9,755 nucleotides of DNA from Thermoplasmata archaeon (GCA_021850835.1 JAJZKS010000046.1:1-9755); one strand, 5' to 3'; shown: positions 1 to 7,628, numbered from the stretch's first letter. Notes: generated from the letters alone by a model not told the origin. Program-made: numbers and translations.

Positions 1-756
1 CCTAGGTATGGGAAACACAAAATCGTACTTGCTCATGAACCAGTTAAGTGCAATCTGGGCTGGGCTCTTCCCGCCATGTTTTTCACTGATTTCCTTAAGA
101 ACTTCAGAAGCTCTGGAATCCGGAGTAACAAGCCTGCCATGCCCAAGCGGATAATATGCAAGCACTGCAATCCTATTTTCCCTGCAGTAAGGAATGAGGT
201 CTTCTTCGATGTCGCGGTGGGCAACGCTGAAGTTCATCTGAGTAGAGGCTATTTCATGTTTCTTAAGGGAGTCTGCTGCGAGTTTGGTCTTTTCTAAGTC
301 AAAATTACTGATTCCAATGTTCCTAATCTTCCCCTGATCCATTAGATGCTCCATGGCTCTCATTGTTTCGGAGATGTCCCTGAACCTGCTTGGAAAATGC
401 AGTTGATAGAGGTCAATATAGTTCAGTCCAAGTTTCTTCAGGCTTTTCTCGCATGACCTGATTACCTTGTCGTAGCTGAAGTGAGATGGCCACACCTTTG
501 TGGCGATGAAGAGTTCTTCACGTTCAAAAGGTTCTATTGCCTTCTTTACCAGGTTTTCGGATTCATAAAGCTCAGCCGTGTCAATGAGATTGATGCCTTG
601 CTCTACACCCGCCCTTATGGCGGCAACCTTGTTTTCCCAGTTTGTTTGCCTCTTTAGTAGCTTAGCAGAAAATATCCATCCGGGATCGTAGTAGGTTCCC
701 ATGCCCATCTGTGATACCTTGAACCCTGTTTTTCCAAAGGGAATCCTATCTGTCAT
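1..756 (-). CDS. Aldo/keto reductase, C-terminus cut by window edge
   Basis: Probable NAD(P)H-dependent oxidoreductase of the aldo/keto reductase superfamily, a cytoplasmic (beta/alpha)8 barrel enzyme that reduces aldehydes or ketones. 252 codons are open from the ATG at 756 to base 1 with no stop; family members are usually about 310-330 residues, so the C-terminal part lies outside the window. The catalytic tetrad is complete: Asp59 and Tyr64 in IDTAELY, Lys87 in IATKVW and His120 in YQLHFP. The N-terminal IPFGKTGFKVSQMGMGT and the GKIRNIGISNF segment are also typical of the family. The ATG opens directly into the conserved N-terminus, and the upstream ATG near 780 is in another frame that stops at once. 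It is transcribed divergently from the pilus-type operon and has no evident functional link to it. The substrate cannot be predicted. Confidence 0.93.
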   Translation of the reverse strand, partial: MTDRIPFGKTGFKVSQMGMGTYYDPGWIFSAKLLKRQTNWENKVAAIRAGVEQGINLIDTAELYESENLVKKAIEPFEREELFIATKVWPSHFSYDKVIRSCEKSLKKLGLNYIDLYQLHFPSRFRDISETMRAMEHLMDQGKIRNIGISNFDLEKTKLAADSLKKHEIASTQMNFSVAHRDIEEDLIPYCRENRIAVLAYYPLGHGRLVTPDSRASEVLKEISEKHGGKSPAQIALNWFMSKYDFVFPIPR

Positions 757-776
757 GAGCTTTGAAATGCAGCCTT

Positions 777-789
777 CATAAAAACATAT
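777..789 (-). promoter_or_regulatory. Possible TATA box of the aldo/keto reductase gene
   Basis: On the minus strand this reads ATATGTTTTTATG, an A/T-rich stretch centred about 26 bases before the start codon at 756. No Shine-Dalgarno-like motif lies in between. The spacing fits a leaderless or nearly leaderless archaeal transcript. The match is loose and the call rests mostly on position. Confidence 0.4.
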
Positions 790-843
790 CGGGAAATTGG
801 TACCACATTACCCTGAAGCCTGCAATTTCCAGACTGTCACCCC

Positions 844-854
844 TAAATATTATA
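844..854 (+). promoter_or_regulatory. TATA box of the four-gene pilus/secretion operon
   Basis: The sequence TAAATATTATA is the strongest A/T block in the 126-base divergent gap. Its centre is about 34 bases before the ATG at 883, which predicts a transcription start about 2-10 bases upstream of that codon. No Shine-Dalgarno motif is visible before the ATG, so the first gene is probably translated from a leaderless or very short-leader mRNA. Confidence 0.6.
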
Positions 855-882
855 CCCATCTTATGCCTTATTCTCACTGAGA

Positions 883-2376
883 ATGGTAGAGGAACAGCCA
901 CTGGACCACAAAGAAACTACTTCGGGGAATGAAATCCTTTCCCAATATACCCTAAATCTTGAAAACGTCAGGATAAGGGTGGAAAAAACAGCTGAGACCT
1001 CAGAAGTCATTTATACAGTGGAAGAACCAAAACTCAGTAAAAGGGAGCTTGAGGAATTCTTTGCACTCAAGACTGAAATCAATGATTTCCTGCCTGACAT
1101 TCTTGTCCTGTCCAACGCGGATGGTTTCAACCTCAACAATCTCCTTTCATCATTTGTGAACCAGAGAAGGCCATGGCTCAAAGGCGAATCAATTTTCAAG
1201 ATTAATTACTACCTCACCAGGGACTTCCAGGGCTACGGGATCATTGATCCCATAGTGAGGGACCAGAAGGTGGAGGATATTTCCTGTGATGGGCCGGATT
1301 TGCCAATATTTGTCTACCACAAGGATTTTGGTTCCATCAAGACCAATATTTCCTTCCCAAGCACCGAAAATCTGGATTCTTACATAATACGCCTTGCCCA
1401 GATAAGCGGAAAGTCAGTTTCAATCAATGCCCCTATATTAGATTCCATCACTCGGGATGGCCACAGGGTTCAGGCCGTTTATGGAAGCGAGATCTCCAGC
1501 AGGGGGCCCGTGTTCACCATGAGGTTATTCAGGGACCGGCCTTTCACACCTGTTGACCTTATCAAGAGTGGCACTGCCAATCCTGATCTCATGACCTATA
1601 TGTGGTTCATGACTGAGGGGTTAAATTCTGCCCTTATAGTGGGGGCACCGGGCGCCGGAAAGACCTCCACATTGAACTCCATCCTGCTTTTTGCACCAGC
1701 AAACACCAAAATATTCAGCATTGAGGAGACAAGGGAGCTTAAGATCCCTCACGAAAACTGGGTAGCAGCAGAAACCAGGGGGAAGAATACCATTGAAGGC
1801 CAGAAAGGTGTAGAGAAACTGAACATGTATGATTTGGTCTCAATGGCAATGAGGCAGAGGCCCACTTACATTGTTGTGGGAGAAGTCAGAGGAAAAGAGA
1901 CTTATGCCCTCTTTCAGGCGATGGCTACTGGCCATACAACCTACTCTACGATACATGCAGATTCCATGGAATCCCTCTTGAACAGGCTAGAAAATGAGCC
2001 GATGAACATACCAAGGGTTCTTGTTTCCTATCTTAACATTGTCATTTTTATCAATTTCGTGAGGCTCCAGGGGCGGATGGTGAGGAGAGTAACTGAGGTT
2101 GATGAGATCATAGGCATAGACGGCAAAACTGACGAAATACTTTACAACCGTGTGTTCCGATATGATCCAACCAATGACACTTTCCACTACGCGGGTTCAA
2201 GCAAGCTCTATGACAGGATAGCTGAGAGAAGGGGAGTAACCCATTCTTCACTCCTAGAGGAAATAAGAAGGCGATCGGCGCTTCTTTCAAATCTCTCAAA
2301 GAGAGCTGAAACTGATATCTCAGAAGTGGCTGCAGAAATTAAGAAGAAACAGTGGGAATGGGTCAGGGGGGAATAA
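883..2376 (+). CDS. Type II/IV secretion system (pilus-type) ATPase 1, ArlI/TadA-like
   Basis: Cytoplasmic hexameric motor ATPase of the VirB11/GspE superfamily, archaeal ArlI-like branch, expected to power assembly of a pilus-like filament or secretion through the adjacent membrane proteins. It has 497 residues. An N-terminal region contains YTVEEPKLSKRELEEF, resembling ArlI, followed by an N-domain with GYGIIDP (117-123) and VEDISCDG (130-137). The core has Walker A GAPGAGKTS (254-262, Lys260), the acidic box IEETRELKIPHENW starting at Ile280, Walker B YIVVGEVRG (329-337, Glu334) and an intact His box TGHTTYSTIHADS (His351, His358). All visible catalytic residues are present. The C-terminus is highly charged and differs from the usual ArlI ending seen in ATPase 2. 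It is the first gene of the operon and the next gene starts one base after its stop. The substrate is unknown; it could serve adhesion pili, a secretion apparatus or surface assembly. An archaellum role is less likely because no archaellin or arl accessory gene is nearby. Confidence 0.93.
   Translation: MVEEQPLDHKETTSGNEILSQYTLNLENVRIRVEKTAETSEVIYTVEEPKLSKRELEEFFALKTEINDFLPDILVLSNADGFNLNNLLSSFVNQRRPWLKGESIFKINYYLTRDFQGYGIIDPIVRDQKVEDISCDGPDLPIFVYHKDFGSIKTNISFPSTENLDSYIIRLAQISGKSVSINAPILDSITRDGHRVQAVYGSEISSRGPVFTMRLFRDRPFTPVDLIKSGTANPDLMTYMWFMTEGLNSALIVGAPGAGKTSTLNSILLFAPANTKIFSIEETRELKIPHENWVAAETRGKNTIEGQKGVEKLNMYDLVSMAMRQRPTYIVVGEVRGKETYALFQAMATGHTTYSTIHADSMESLLNRLENEPMNIPRVLVSYLNIVIFINFVRLQGRMVRRVTEVDEIIGIDGKTDEILYNRVFRYDPTNDTFHYAGSSKLYDRIAERRGVTHSSLLEEIRRRSALLSNLSKRAETDISEVAAEIKKKQWEWVRGE
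2366..2371 (+). promoter_or_regulatory. G-run ribosome binding site supporting a TTG start
   Basis: Six consecutive G lie inside the end of ATPase 1, 6 bases before the TTG at 2378. Similar G5 runs sit 10 bases before the next two starts (3268-3272 before 3283, and 4095-4099 before 4110). This shared pattern favours TTG 2378 over the in-frame ATG at 2417, which is preceded only by a weaker GAAGGAAGAG. Confidence 0.45.
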
Positions 2377-2377
2377 T

Positions 2378-3286
2378 TTGCTTCAGTTTGGTTCTAAGGC
2401 TGCCAAGAAGGAAGAGATGTTCAGAGTACCATTCTTCAGGCAGCTGTCTCTGAGACTCTTCGGCAAATTCATGAGCCAGAGATTCAAGGGAGGGAGCATT
2501 GACCTGAATCTCAGAAGGTCAAAACTTGGGCTCAGCAGAGTGGAGTTCTATTCCCAGAGTGCAATGATCCTTGTCATCTCAACTGTTGCCGCCTTAGCCC
2601 TGGACATTGTACTTGTCCTTAGCAAACCGCATCTTGCATTTCTTATCTTCGCCGTTACGTTCCTTGCCCTGGCGGCACTTCTCGCTATTCTCCTTGAGAC
2701 GCCAAACACCATAATCAGGACGCGAAGGAGAAGAATTGATTCTATGCTTACCATCGCCTCGGGTTTCTTTGCAACAATGTCCTCCGCGGATATCCCCATA
2801 GATATAATCATGAAAGATCTTGGGGAAAGCAGGCAGTATGGAGAAATTTCAAGGGAAGCGAGGTCCATATGGATTAGATCTGAACTCTTCGGCATGGACA
2901 TTATTTCATCTATCAAGGAAAGCATACGCACTTCTGCTTCCCAGAAATTTGCGGAATTCCTGCAGGGCATTATTACCAGCGTTAATTCCGGCGGGGATCT
3001 GAAGCAGTATTTTATTATGAAAGCATCCCAGTACCAGGGGGAACTGAGCACCCTAATCAAGCAGAATTCCAATTCAATGGGAATACTAGCTGAAAGTTTC
3101 GTTACAGTTGCAGTAGCATTTCCATTAATCCTGCTTATCATGGTTGGAATAGTCGCATTCCTTTCTCCTTCCTCTCCCACAGGACTCATCACCATAATGA
3201 TCCTGACAGTTGCCCTGATTATCCCGGTTATTCTGGCTTTATTTGGATATTTCTTCAGCAGCACCATGGGGGAAATAGAGCTATGA
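2378..3286 (+). CDS. Short T2SF-type membrane platform protein A (TadB/ArlJ N-half-like)
   Basis: Inner-membrane platform subunit of a type II secretion/type IV pilus machine, expected to contact the ATPase and anchor the growing filament. The 302 residues show a basic N-terminus, two hydrophobic segments (about 62-81 and 85-106), a cytoplasmic region of about 130 residues rich in charged helices, and two further segments (about 241-262 and 269-293). This is the usual topology of one T2SF unit. The cytoplasmic part has the expected ADIPIDIIMKDLGES and the later FLQGIITSVNSGGDL patterns. Archaeal ArlJ proteins are about twice as long with two such units, so this resembles one half, as in TadB/TadC. 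The TTG start follows a G-run; ATG at 2417 (residue 14) is the alternative. The stop overlaps the next start as ATGA, implying translational coupling. The family call rests on topology and local motifs rather than catalytic residues. Confidence 0.82.
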   Translation: MLQFGSKAAKKEEMFRVPFFRQLSLRLFGKFMSQRFKGGSIDLNLRRSKLGLSRVEFYSQSAMILVISTVAALALDIVLVLSKPHLAFLIFAVTFLALAALLAILLETPNTIIRTRRRRIDSMLTIASGFFATMSSADIPIDIIMKDLGESRQYGEISREARSIWIRSELFGMDIISSIKESIRTSASQKFAEFLQGIITSVNSGGDLKQYFIMKASQYQGELSTLIKQNSNSMGILAESFVTVAVAFPLILLIMVGIVAFLSPSSPTGLITIMILTVALIIPVILALFGYFFSSTMGEIEL

Positions 3287-4107
3287 TTTACTCCCGATAT
3301 GTTGCTGGACTCTCTGCGTTTATTGCAGTGGCATATTTTGCGGTAAGTGTATCAGTGCTTGGTCATTTTGACCCTAATCTCAGCACCCCCTACTTCACGG
3401 TTCCTGTTGCCCTTTCAATATTCATGGTACCAACTGGTTTTGCCAGGAGGTCAAGGAATTCAAAAATCGCAGATGCAAGGAAAAGAGTCTCAGACTTCCT
3501 CAGGGACCTTTCAGAATACACCATGTATGGAACCCCACTTTCGGAAGCAGTTCTTCTCGTTTCCAGGAACGATTATGGGGCACTTAACCCGGAAGTGAGG
3601 TTACTAGTTTCCAGTGTCTCGGTAGGTACACCTGTTGAAGAGGCACTGAGACATTTTGGCGACAGCCTTAAAGATCCGGAGATACAGAGATTCGGCATAA
3701 TCCTTCAGAAATCCGGAGAATCCGGAAGCAACACTTCTGATGTTATAGCCCTTGTTTCAAGGTTCAGTTCGCAGATGCAGCTCCTGAATGAGGAAAGGAA
3801 TGCCGAAATGAAGAACTACAATCTGATCCTTATGGTGTCATTTGCAGTCTTCCTGATCGTAATGCTGGTGATTGACGTACGGTTCTTTGATGCAATACAC
3901 ATCCAGAATGCCACAGGTTTTCTTTTCCAGTCGGCTGGACCAAGGATACTGAAGCATATTTTCAATACGGGAATATACGTTGAAGCTATAGGGATTGGCT
4001 TCATAATCGGGCTCATAAGAGACAGGAACCTTGTAACTGGTTTCATGGAGACTGGTGCAATGCTGTTTGCCAGTGCAATAATTCTTCTCATATCGGGGGC
4101 GATCTGA
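3283..4107 (+). CDS. Short T2SF-type membrane platform protein B (TadC/ArlJ C-half-like)
   Basis: Second membrane platform subunit, probably partnering protein A to form the base of the machine. It has 274 residues. Hydrophobic segments lie at about 8-27 and 37-53, followed by a cytoplasmic helical region (about 54-178) with the T2SF-like RVSDFLRDLSEYTMYGTPL and FGIILQKSGESGSN stretches. Further membrane segments lie at about 180-198, 229-245 and 253-273. The C-terminal pattern EAIGIGFIIGLIRDRNL then GFMETGAMLFASAIILL resembles the end of ArlJ-type platforms, which is why I read it as the C-terminal half. Start ATG overlaps the previous stop by 4 bases, with GGGGG 10 bases upstream. It is followed after 2 bases by ATPase 2. 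Specific partner choice between the two ATPases cannot be read from sequence. Confidence 0.82.
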   Translation: MIYSRYVAGLSAFIAVAYFAVSVSVLGHFDPNLSTPYFTVPVALSIFMVPTGFARRSRNSKIADARKRVSDFLRDLSEYTMYGTPLSEAVLLVSRNDYGALNPEVRLLVSSVSVGTPVEEALRHFGDSLKDPEIQRFGIILQKSGESGSNTSDVIALVSRFSSQMQLLNEERNAEMKNYNLILMVSFAVFLIVMLVIDVRFFDAIHIQNATGFLFQSAGPRILKHIFNTGIYVEAIGIGFIIGLIRDRNLVTGFMETGAMLFASAIILLISGAI

Positions 4108-4109
4108 TC

Positions 4110-5552
4110 ATGGGGGATAAAGAGGAAACTGTGCTGGAAAGATACGAACTTCTTGATACGCTCATACAGATCAAGATAGTCGCCGAGGCCTCAACAGTGA
4201 AATATGTGGTGTCTGAGGAGCGCCCTTACGAAACTGAGAGAAAATTAATAGACTCAATCATCAACAAATACAGGGACGAAAGGCTAAAGGGTTCCACAGA
4301 CGATTTCAGTGAATATGCCAGCAAGAACGGCACATACAAGTCACTGGACAGGAGGGGCCTGTATTTCCTGGACAGGTACTACCTTGGATACGGCATAATT
4401 CAGCCGCTGATGGTCGATCCCCGAATTGAGGATATCTCATGCGATGGCGCGAATGAACACATTTTTGTTTTCATAAAGGAGTATGGGCATATCGAGACCA
4501 ATATACAATTCAACACCGAAGACAGCCTTAACTTCTTCATCAGAAAGATAGTCCAGGATGGCGGGAAGCAGATCTCTGTGTCTGTTCCGGTTGTTGAAAC
4601 AGCCCTGAAGGACGGGTCAAGAGTATCTGCTTCCCTTGGGCGTTATGTTACCACAAGGGGCCCGAGTTTCTCAATCAGGCGATTCAGGGAAGTCCCCATA
4701 AGCCCCATTGACCTGATAGACCTAGGTTCGGTAAATTCCACTGTCCTTGCTTATCTTTGGACCATTATAGACTTCGGCGCCAACATTATGGTTGTGGGGG
4801 GCACAGCCACCGGAAAGACGACTTTCCTCAATGCTGTACTTAGCTTTGTTTCGCCTGACAACAAGATAGTTACCATAGAGGATACCAAGGAACTCAATCT
4901 CATGCATGAAAACTGGATTTCTACAGTAGCCAGGAATTCCCGCATAACATCAGATTCTGATGATTCCGGCCTTTCAAGGATTGACATGTTTGACCTGCTG
5001 GAATCTGCACTGAGGCACAGGCCAAACTATATTGTCGTAGGTGAAGTGCGGGGGCCAGAGACATTTACCGTTTTTCAGGCAATGCTCGCCGGGCGATTTG
5101 GCATGGGAACATTCCATGCGGATGACATTGACACATTTATCCACAGGCTGGAGGCAAGACCTATATCCATTCCTAGAACGTTGATCGCTTCCCTTAACAC
5201 TGCGGTCATTTTAGACACATATTACTCGGGCGGGAAGCTTATGAGGAGAGTCAAGGAAATCGCGGAGATTCTCAATGTTGACCCTGGAACCGGTGAACTA
5301 GTGGTTAACATGGTATCCGGGAAGAATTTGGACAACATTAGCCCGGATGCTTTTGATAGCCATGTGTTTCGAATTATATCTTCAAGGGAAGGTATCCCTT
5401 ATGAAGAAATTGTGAAGCAGATGTCGTTGAGGAAACGGATTCTGGACAGGATGGATGAAACCGGAATTAGGAACTTTGACTCTGCCCGAAAGGTATTTGC
5501 ATTGCTCAAGACCAATGAAAAACTTGTTCTGGAAGAACTGGGAATTCACTGA
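4110..5552 (+). CDS. Type II/IV secretion system (pilus-type) ATPase 2, ArlI-like, altered His box
   Basis: Second motor ATPase of the operon, 480 residues, clearly paralogous to ATPase 1. It shares the N-domain GYGIIQP (93-99) and IEDISCDG (106-113), Walker A GGTATGKTT (230-238, Lys236), the acidic box IEDTKELNLMHENW and Walker B YIVVGEVRG (307-315, Glu312). The His box differs: where ATPase 1 has TGHTTYSTIHADS, this protein has AGRFGMGTFHADD, so Arg329 replaces the first histidine while His336 is kept. Its C-terminus (MSLRKRILDRMDETGIRNF onward) looks more like ordinary ArlI than that of ATPase 1 does. It probably still binds ATP, but turnover may be altered. It may form mixed hexamers with ATPase 1, act as a separate motor in the same machine, or drive the reverse direction; these are inferences. 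GGGGG lies 10 bases before the ATG. The gene ends in a 7-base convergent overlap with the antiporter gene. Confidence 0.92.
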   Translation: MGDKEETVLERYELLDTLIQIKIVAEASTVKYVVSEERPYETERKLIDSIINKYRDERLKGSTDDFSEYASKNGTYKSLDRRGLYFLDRYYLGYGIIQPLMVDPRIEDISCDGANEHIFVFIKEYGHIETNIQFNTEDSLNFFIRKIVQDGGKQISVSVPVVETALKDGSRVSASLGRYVTTRGPSFSIRRFREVPISPIDLIDLGSVNSTVLAYLWTIIDFGANIMVVGGTATGKTTFLNAVLSFVSPDNKIVTIEDTKELNLMHENWISTVARNSRITSDSDDSGLSRIDMFDLLESALRHRPNYIVVGEVRGPETFTVFQAMLAGRFGMGTFHADDIDTFIHRLEARPISIPRTLIASLNTAVILDTYYSGGKLMRRVKEIAEILNVDPGTGELVVNMVSGKNLDNISPDAFDSHVFRIISSREGIPYEEIVKQMSLRKRILDRMDETGIRNFDSARKVFALLKTNEKLVLEELGIH

Positions 5553-6868
5553 TTGTTTTCGGGCAGATGGTTTTCCGAATTCTGAGCTACAGGGTGGGCA
5601 AACAGCCTCTTGGATATATATGGCACATATATGGTCTGGAGGACTATTGAAAAAAGCACAATGAATGACACAACAACAGCTATTGTAGGTCCATATTTCA
5701 CAAGTTCAGCATTCTGAGGGTTGGAGGAAATCCCCACAGCGTATGGAACGGTTGCCATAACCACGGATACTACCCCTCGCGGCCCGACCATTGAAAAAAA
5801 TGTTATTGTCTTCAGGTCTAATGTCCTCTTGTTCTTCCTGAATAGGGGAAGCAGTGAGCCCAAGACAGCTATGGGCCTCGCCACAAGTATGACCAGAATG
5901 GTCATGGCGATTCCTACAAGAGCGTATTCGCTCAACTGCAACCTTGTGAGCATGCTTCCAAGTGCCAGGAAAATTATTGCCTGCGACAGGAAAGAAAGGT
6001 TTTCCTGGAAGTTCGCCTCCCGGTTCCAGAATATGCTCTTATCAGAGAAGTTGCCCACAATTGCTCCAGTTGCAATGATTGCTGGAAAAGGTGTAAGCCC
6101 TGCGGCTTCAAGCGCAGTGAATTCGAGGATCACTATGCCAAGGAGCAGCCCTATGATGAGGTTTTCAAAGTTAAGGAAACGGTTAAGAATTATGACACTG
6201 AAACCCACTATAATGCCAATGAATGCAGGTATGCTTACCTGGATTATGAAGAAGGCAATTGCACCACCTATGACCCCGACGCTGTTAACCAGGCCGGAAA
6301 ATCCGGAAATATAGCTTGAAGTGGGGTCAATAAAAAGAATCGCTACTGAAACAAGTATGATACCAATGGGGTCGTTGAATAGGCTCTCACCGATAAGTGT
6401 TCCCGATATGTCGTCCTTGATATTGATTCTCTTGAACATGGGTATTAGAGTAGCCGGGTCTGTTGGCGATATTATGGCCCCAAAGAGGAAACCGATGCTG
6501 ATGGGTGCCCCAAAAATGAGTGAGAACAGAGCTCCACCTACCAGGGCAGTCAGTATTACGCCCAGGGTGTCGAGCGATATGATCCTGAGGAGATGGCGCC
6601 TTATGATACGGAAATTCATGTAGTGGCTTTCGTAGTAAAGGATAATCATGACACCGAGAAGCCCGATGCCCACATTGGCAAACTGTGTGAGGAAACTTGA
6701 GGCAAACTGGTCATGGATAATTCCAAGCACCGGTCCAAAGAACATTCCGAGAAATATCAGTATGGGGATGTCAGCTACGGCAATTTTACGGGAGATAGGT
6801 ATAGCAAAGGCTGCTAGAATCAAAATCAAGCTTATTTGCGTAAACTGGTTAATTGCTAATACATCCAT
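5546..6868 (-). CDS. CPA1 (NhaP-type) Na+/H+ antiporter
   Basis: Integral membrane cation/proton exchanger, expected to expel Na+ and help control cytoplasmic pH. The 440 residues contain about 12-13 hydrophobic segments. Signature positions are TDP at 136-138 within GAIISPTDPATL, the Glu161/Asn165/Asp166 set in GESLFNDP (the ND motif of the electroneutral CPA1 branch), Arg331-Pro332, and GPRG at 362-365. These match the ion-binding and structural residues known for archaeal NhaP transporters. The tail after the last segment is only about 20 residues, so there is no TrkA-type regulatory domain. The ATG at 6868 lies 10 bases after the nadE stop, preceded by GGGGAG with a tight 2-base spacer, so it is probably co-transcribed with nadE. 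Ion selectivity (Na+, K+ or Li+) cannot be told from sequence. Confidence 0.93.
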   Translation of the reverse strand: MDVLAINQFTQISLILILAAFAIPISRKIAVADIPILIFLGMFFGPVLGIIHDQFASSFLTQFANVGIGLLGVMIILYYESHYMNFRIIRRHLLRIISLDTLGVILTALVGGALFSLIFGAPISIGFLFGAIISPTDPATLIPMFKRINIKDDISGTLIGESLFNDPIGIILVSVAILFIDPTSSYISGFSGLVNSVGVIGGAIAFFIIQVSIPAFIGIIVGFSVIILNRFLNFENLIIGLLLGIVILEFTALEAAGLTPFPAIIATGAIVGNFSDKSIFWNREANFQENLSFLSQAIIFLALGSMLTRLQLSEYALVGIAMTILVILVARPIAVLGSLLPLFRKNKRTLDLKTITFFSMVGPRGVVSVVMATVPYAVGISSNPQNAELVKYGPTIAVVVSFIVLFSIVLQTIYVPYISKRLFAHPVAQNSENHLPENNQ

Positions 6869-6878
6869 TTCTCCCCAC

Positions 6879-7601
6879 TCAATCAGACATTGAAACTGGC
6901 ATTCTCCTCTTATGTTCAGAGACCATGTATAGGCCCATTACCCTCTGCTGTTTTGGATCAACTGCTTCCTGCTTCTGGTCAAACAGTGTGACAATGATGT
7001 TGTCCAGTTCTTCGTATGTCATACCTAGCTCAGATTCGTCAGTCTGTGATTCCCACAGACCCGCTGAGGGCTTTTTGTCGATTATGCTTTTTGGTACATT
7101 CAGTACAGCAGCCAATTCCCTGACCTCCCTCTTGAGAAGATGCATAATTGGCTCAATGTCACATGCCCCGTCCCCATATTTAGTGTAATAACCCACTGTG
7201 TACTCAGAACGGTTAGTTGTTCCCACAACCATTCCATTGTTCACATTGGCTATGTAGAAGAGAATGACCATCCTAGTCCTTGATTTGATGTTGCCGAGTG
7301 CTTCCTTTGAGGTTATCCCCAGAAGGGTACTGAAAGAGTTGACCACCGGGTCTATTTTCAAAGTCCTTATATTAATCCCGGATGCAATCCCAAGAGCTTC
7401 CACGTCTTGGTAATCCGCATTGGGTGTGATGGAATCAGGCATAAAATAAGCAAGAATATTGCGCTCCGGAAATGCTTCTTTCAGCAGCATTAATGCGAGG
7501 GCACTGTCAATTCCCCCACTGATTGCCAGTACGGGGGTTCTGTTGCCCATCTCATTTTGCAGAAATGCCGTAATTCTTTCGATTTCCTTCTGAACCTGCA
7601 T
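6879..7601 (-). CDS. nadE: NH3-dependent NAD+ synthetase
   Basis: Last step of NAD+ synthesis: adenylation of nicotinate adenine dinucleotide by ATP and amidation with ammonia, in the cytoplasm. The 240 residues form a lone synthetase domain without the N-terminal nitrilase/glutaminase domain, so free ammonia is the expected nitrogen source. The PP-loop SGGIDS is at 28-33. Other family blocks are GNIKSRTRM (103-111), GTTNRSE (127-133), YYTKYGDGACDIEPI (138-152) and KPSAGLWESQTDE (177-189), which position ATP, Mg2+ and the substrate. The length is normal for archaeal NadE. The ATG at 7601 lies about 35 bases from a good TATA box, with no Shine-Dalgarno, suggesting a short leader. It heads a two-gene unit with the antiporter. 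Confidence 0.97.
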   Translation of the reverse strand: MQVQKEIERITAFLQNEMGNRTPVLAISGGIDSALALMLLKEAFPERNILAYFMPDSITPNADYQDVEALGIASGINIRTLKIDPVVNSFSTLLGITSKEALGNIKSRTRMVILFYIANVNNGMVVGTTNRSEYTVGYYTKYGDGACDIEPIMHLLKREVRELAAVLNVPKSIIDKKPSAGLWESQTDESELGMTYEELDNIIVTLFDQKQEAVDPKQQRVMGLYMVSEHKRRMPVSMSD

Positions 7602-7628
7602 ATATGCTGATCAGAACTTTATCTGTGG

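Noticed and set aside
2548..3267. Long minus-strand open frame of 239 codons opposite platform protein A
   Set aside because: It lies fully inside a well-supported membrane protein gene, resembles no family I know, and reads as the frame opposite a hydrophobic, codon-biased gene.
883..5552. Archaellum (arl) operon
   Set aside because: The ATPases are ArlI-like, but there are no archaellins, no ArlH, ArlF, ArlG or ArlCDE, and the platform is two short proteins rather than one long ArlJ.
5721..6893. Three plus-strand open frames of 197, 100 and 81 codons opposite the antiporter
   Set aside because: All are antisense to a clear transporter gene with all its motifs. Their Met/Arg/Pro/Ser-rich composition is typical of shadows of hydrophobic genes.
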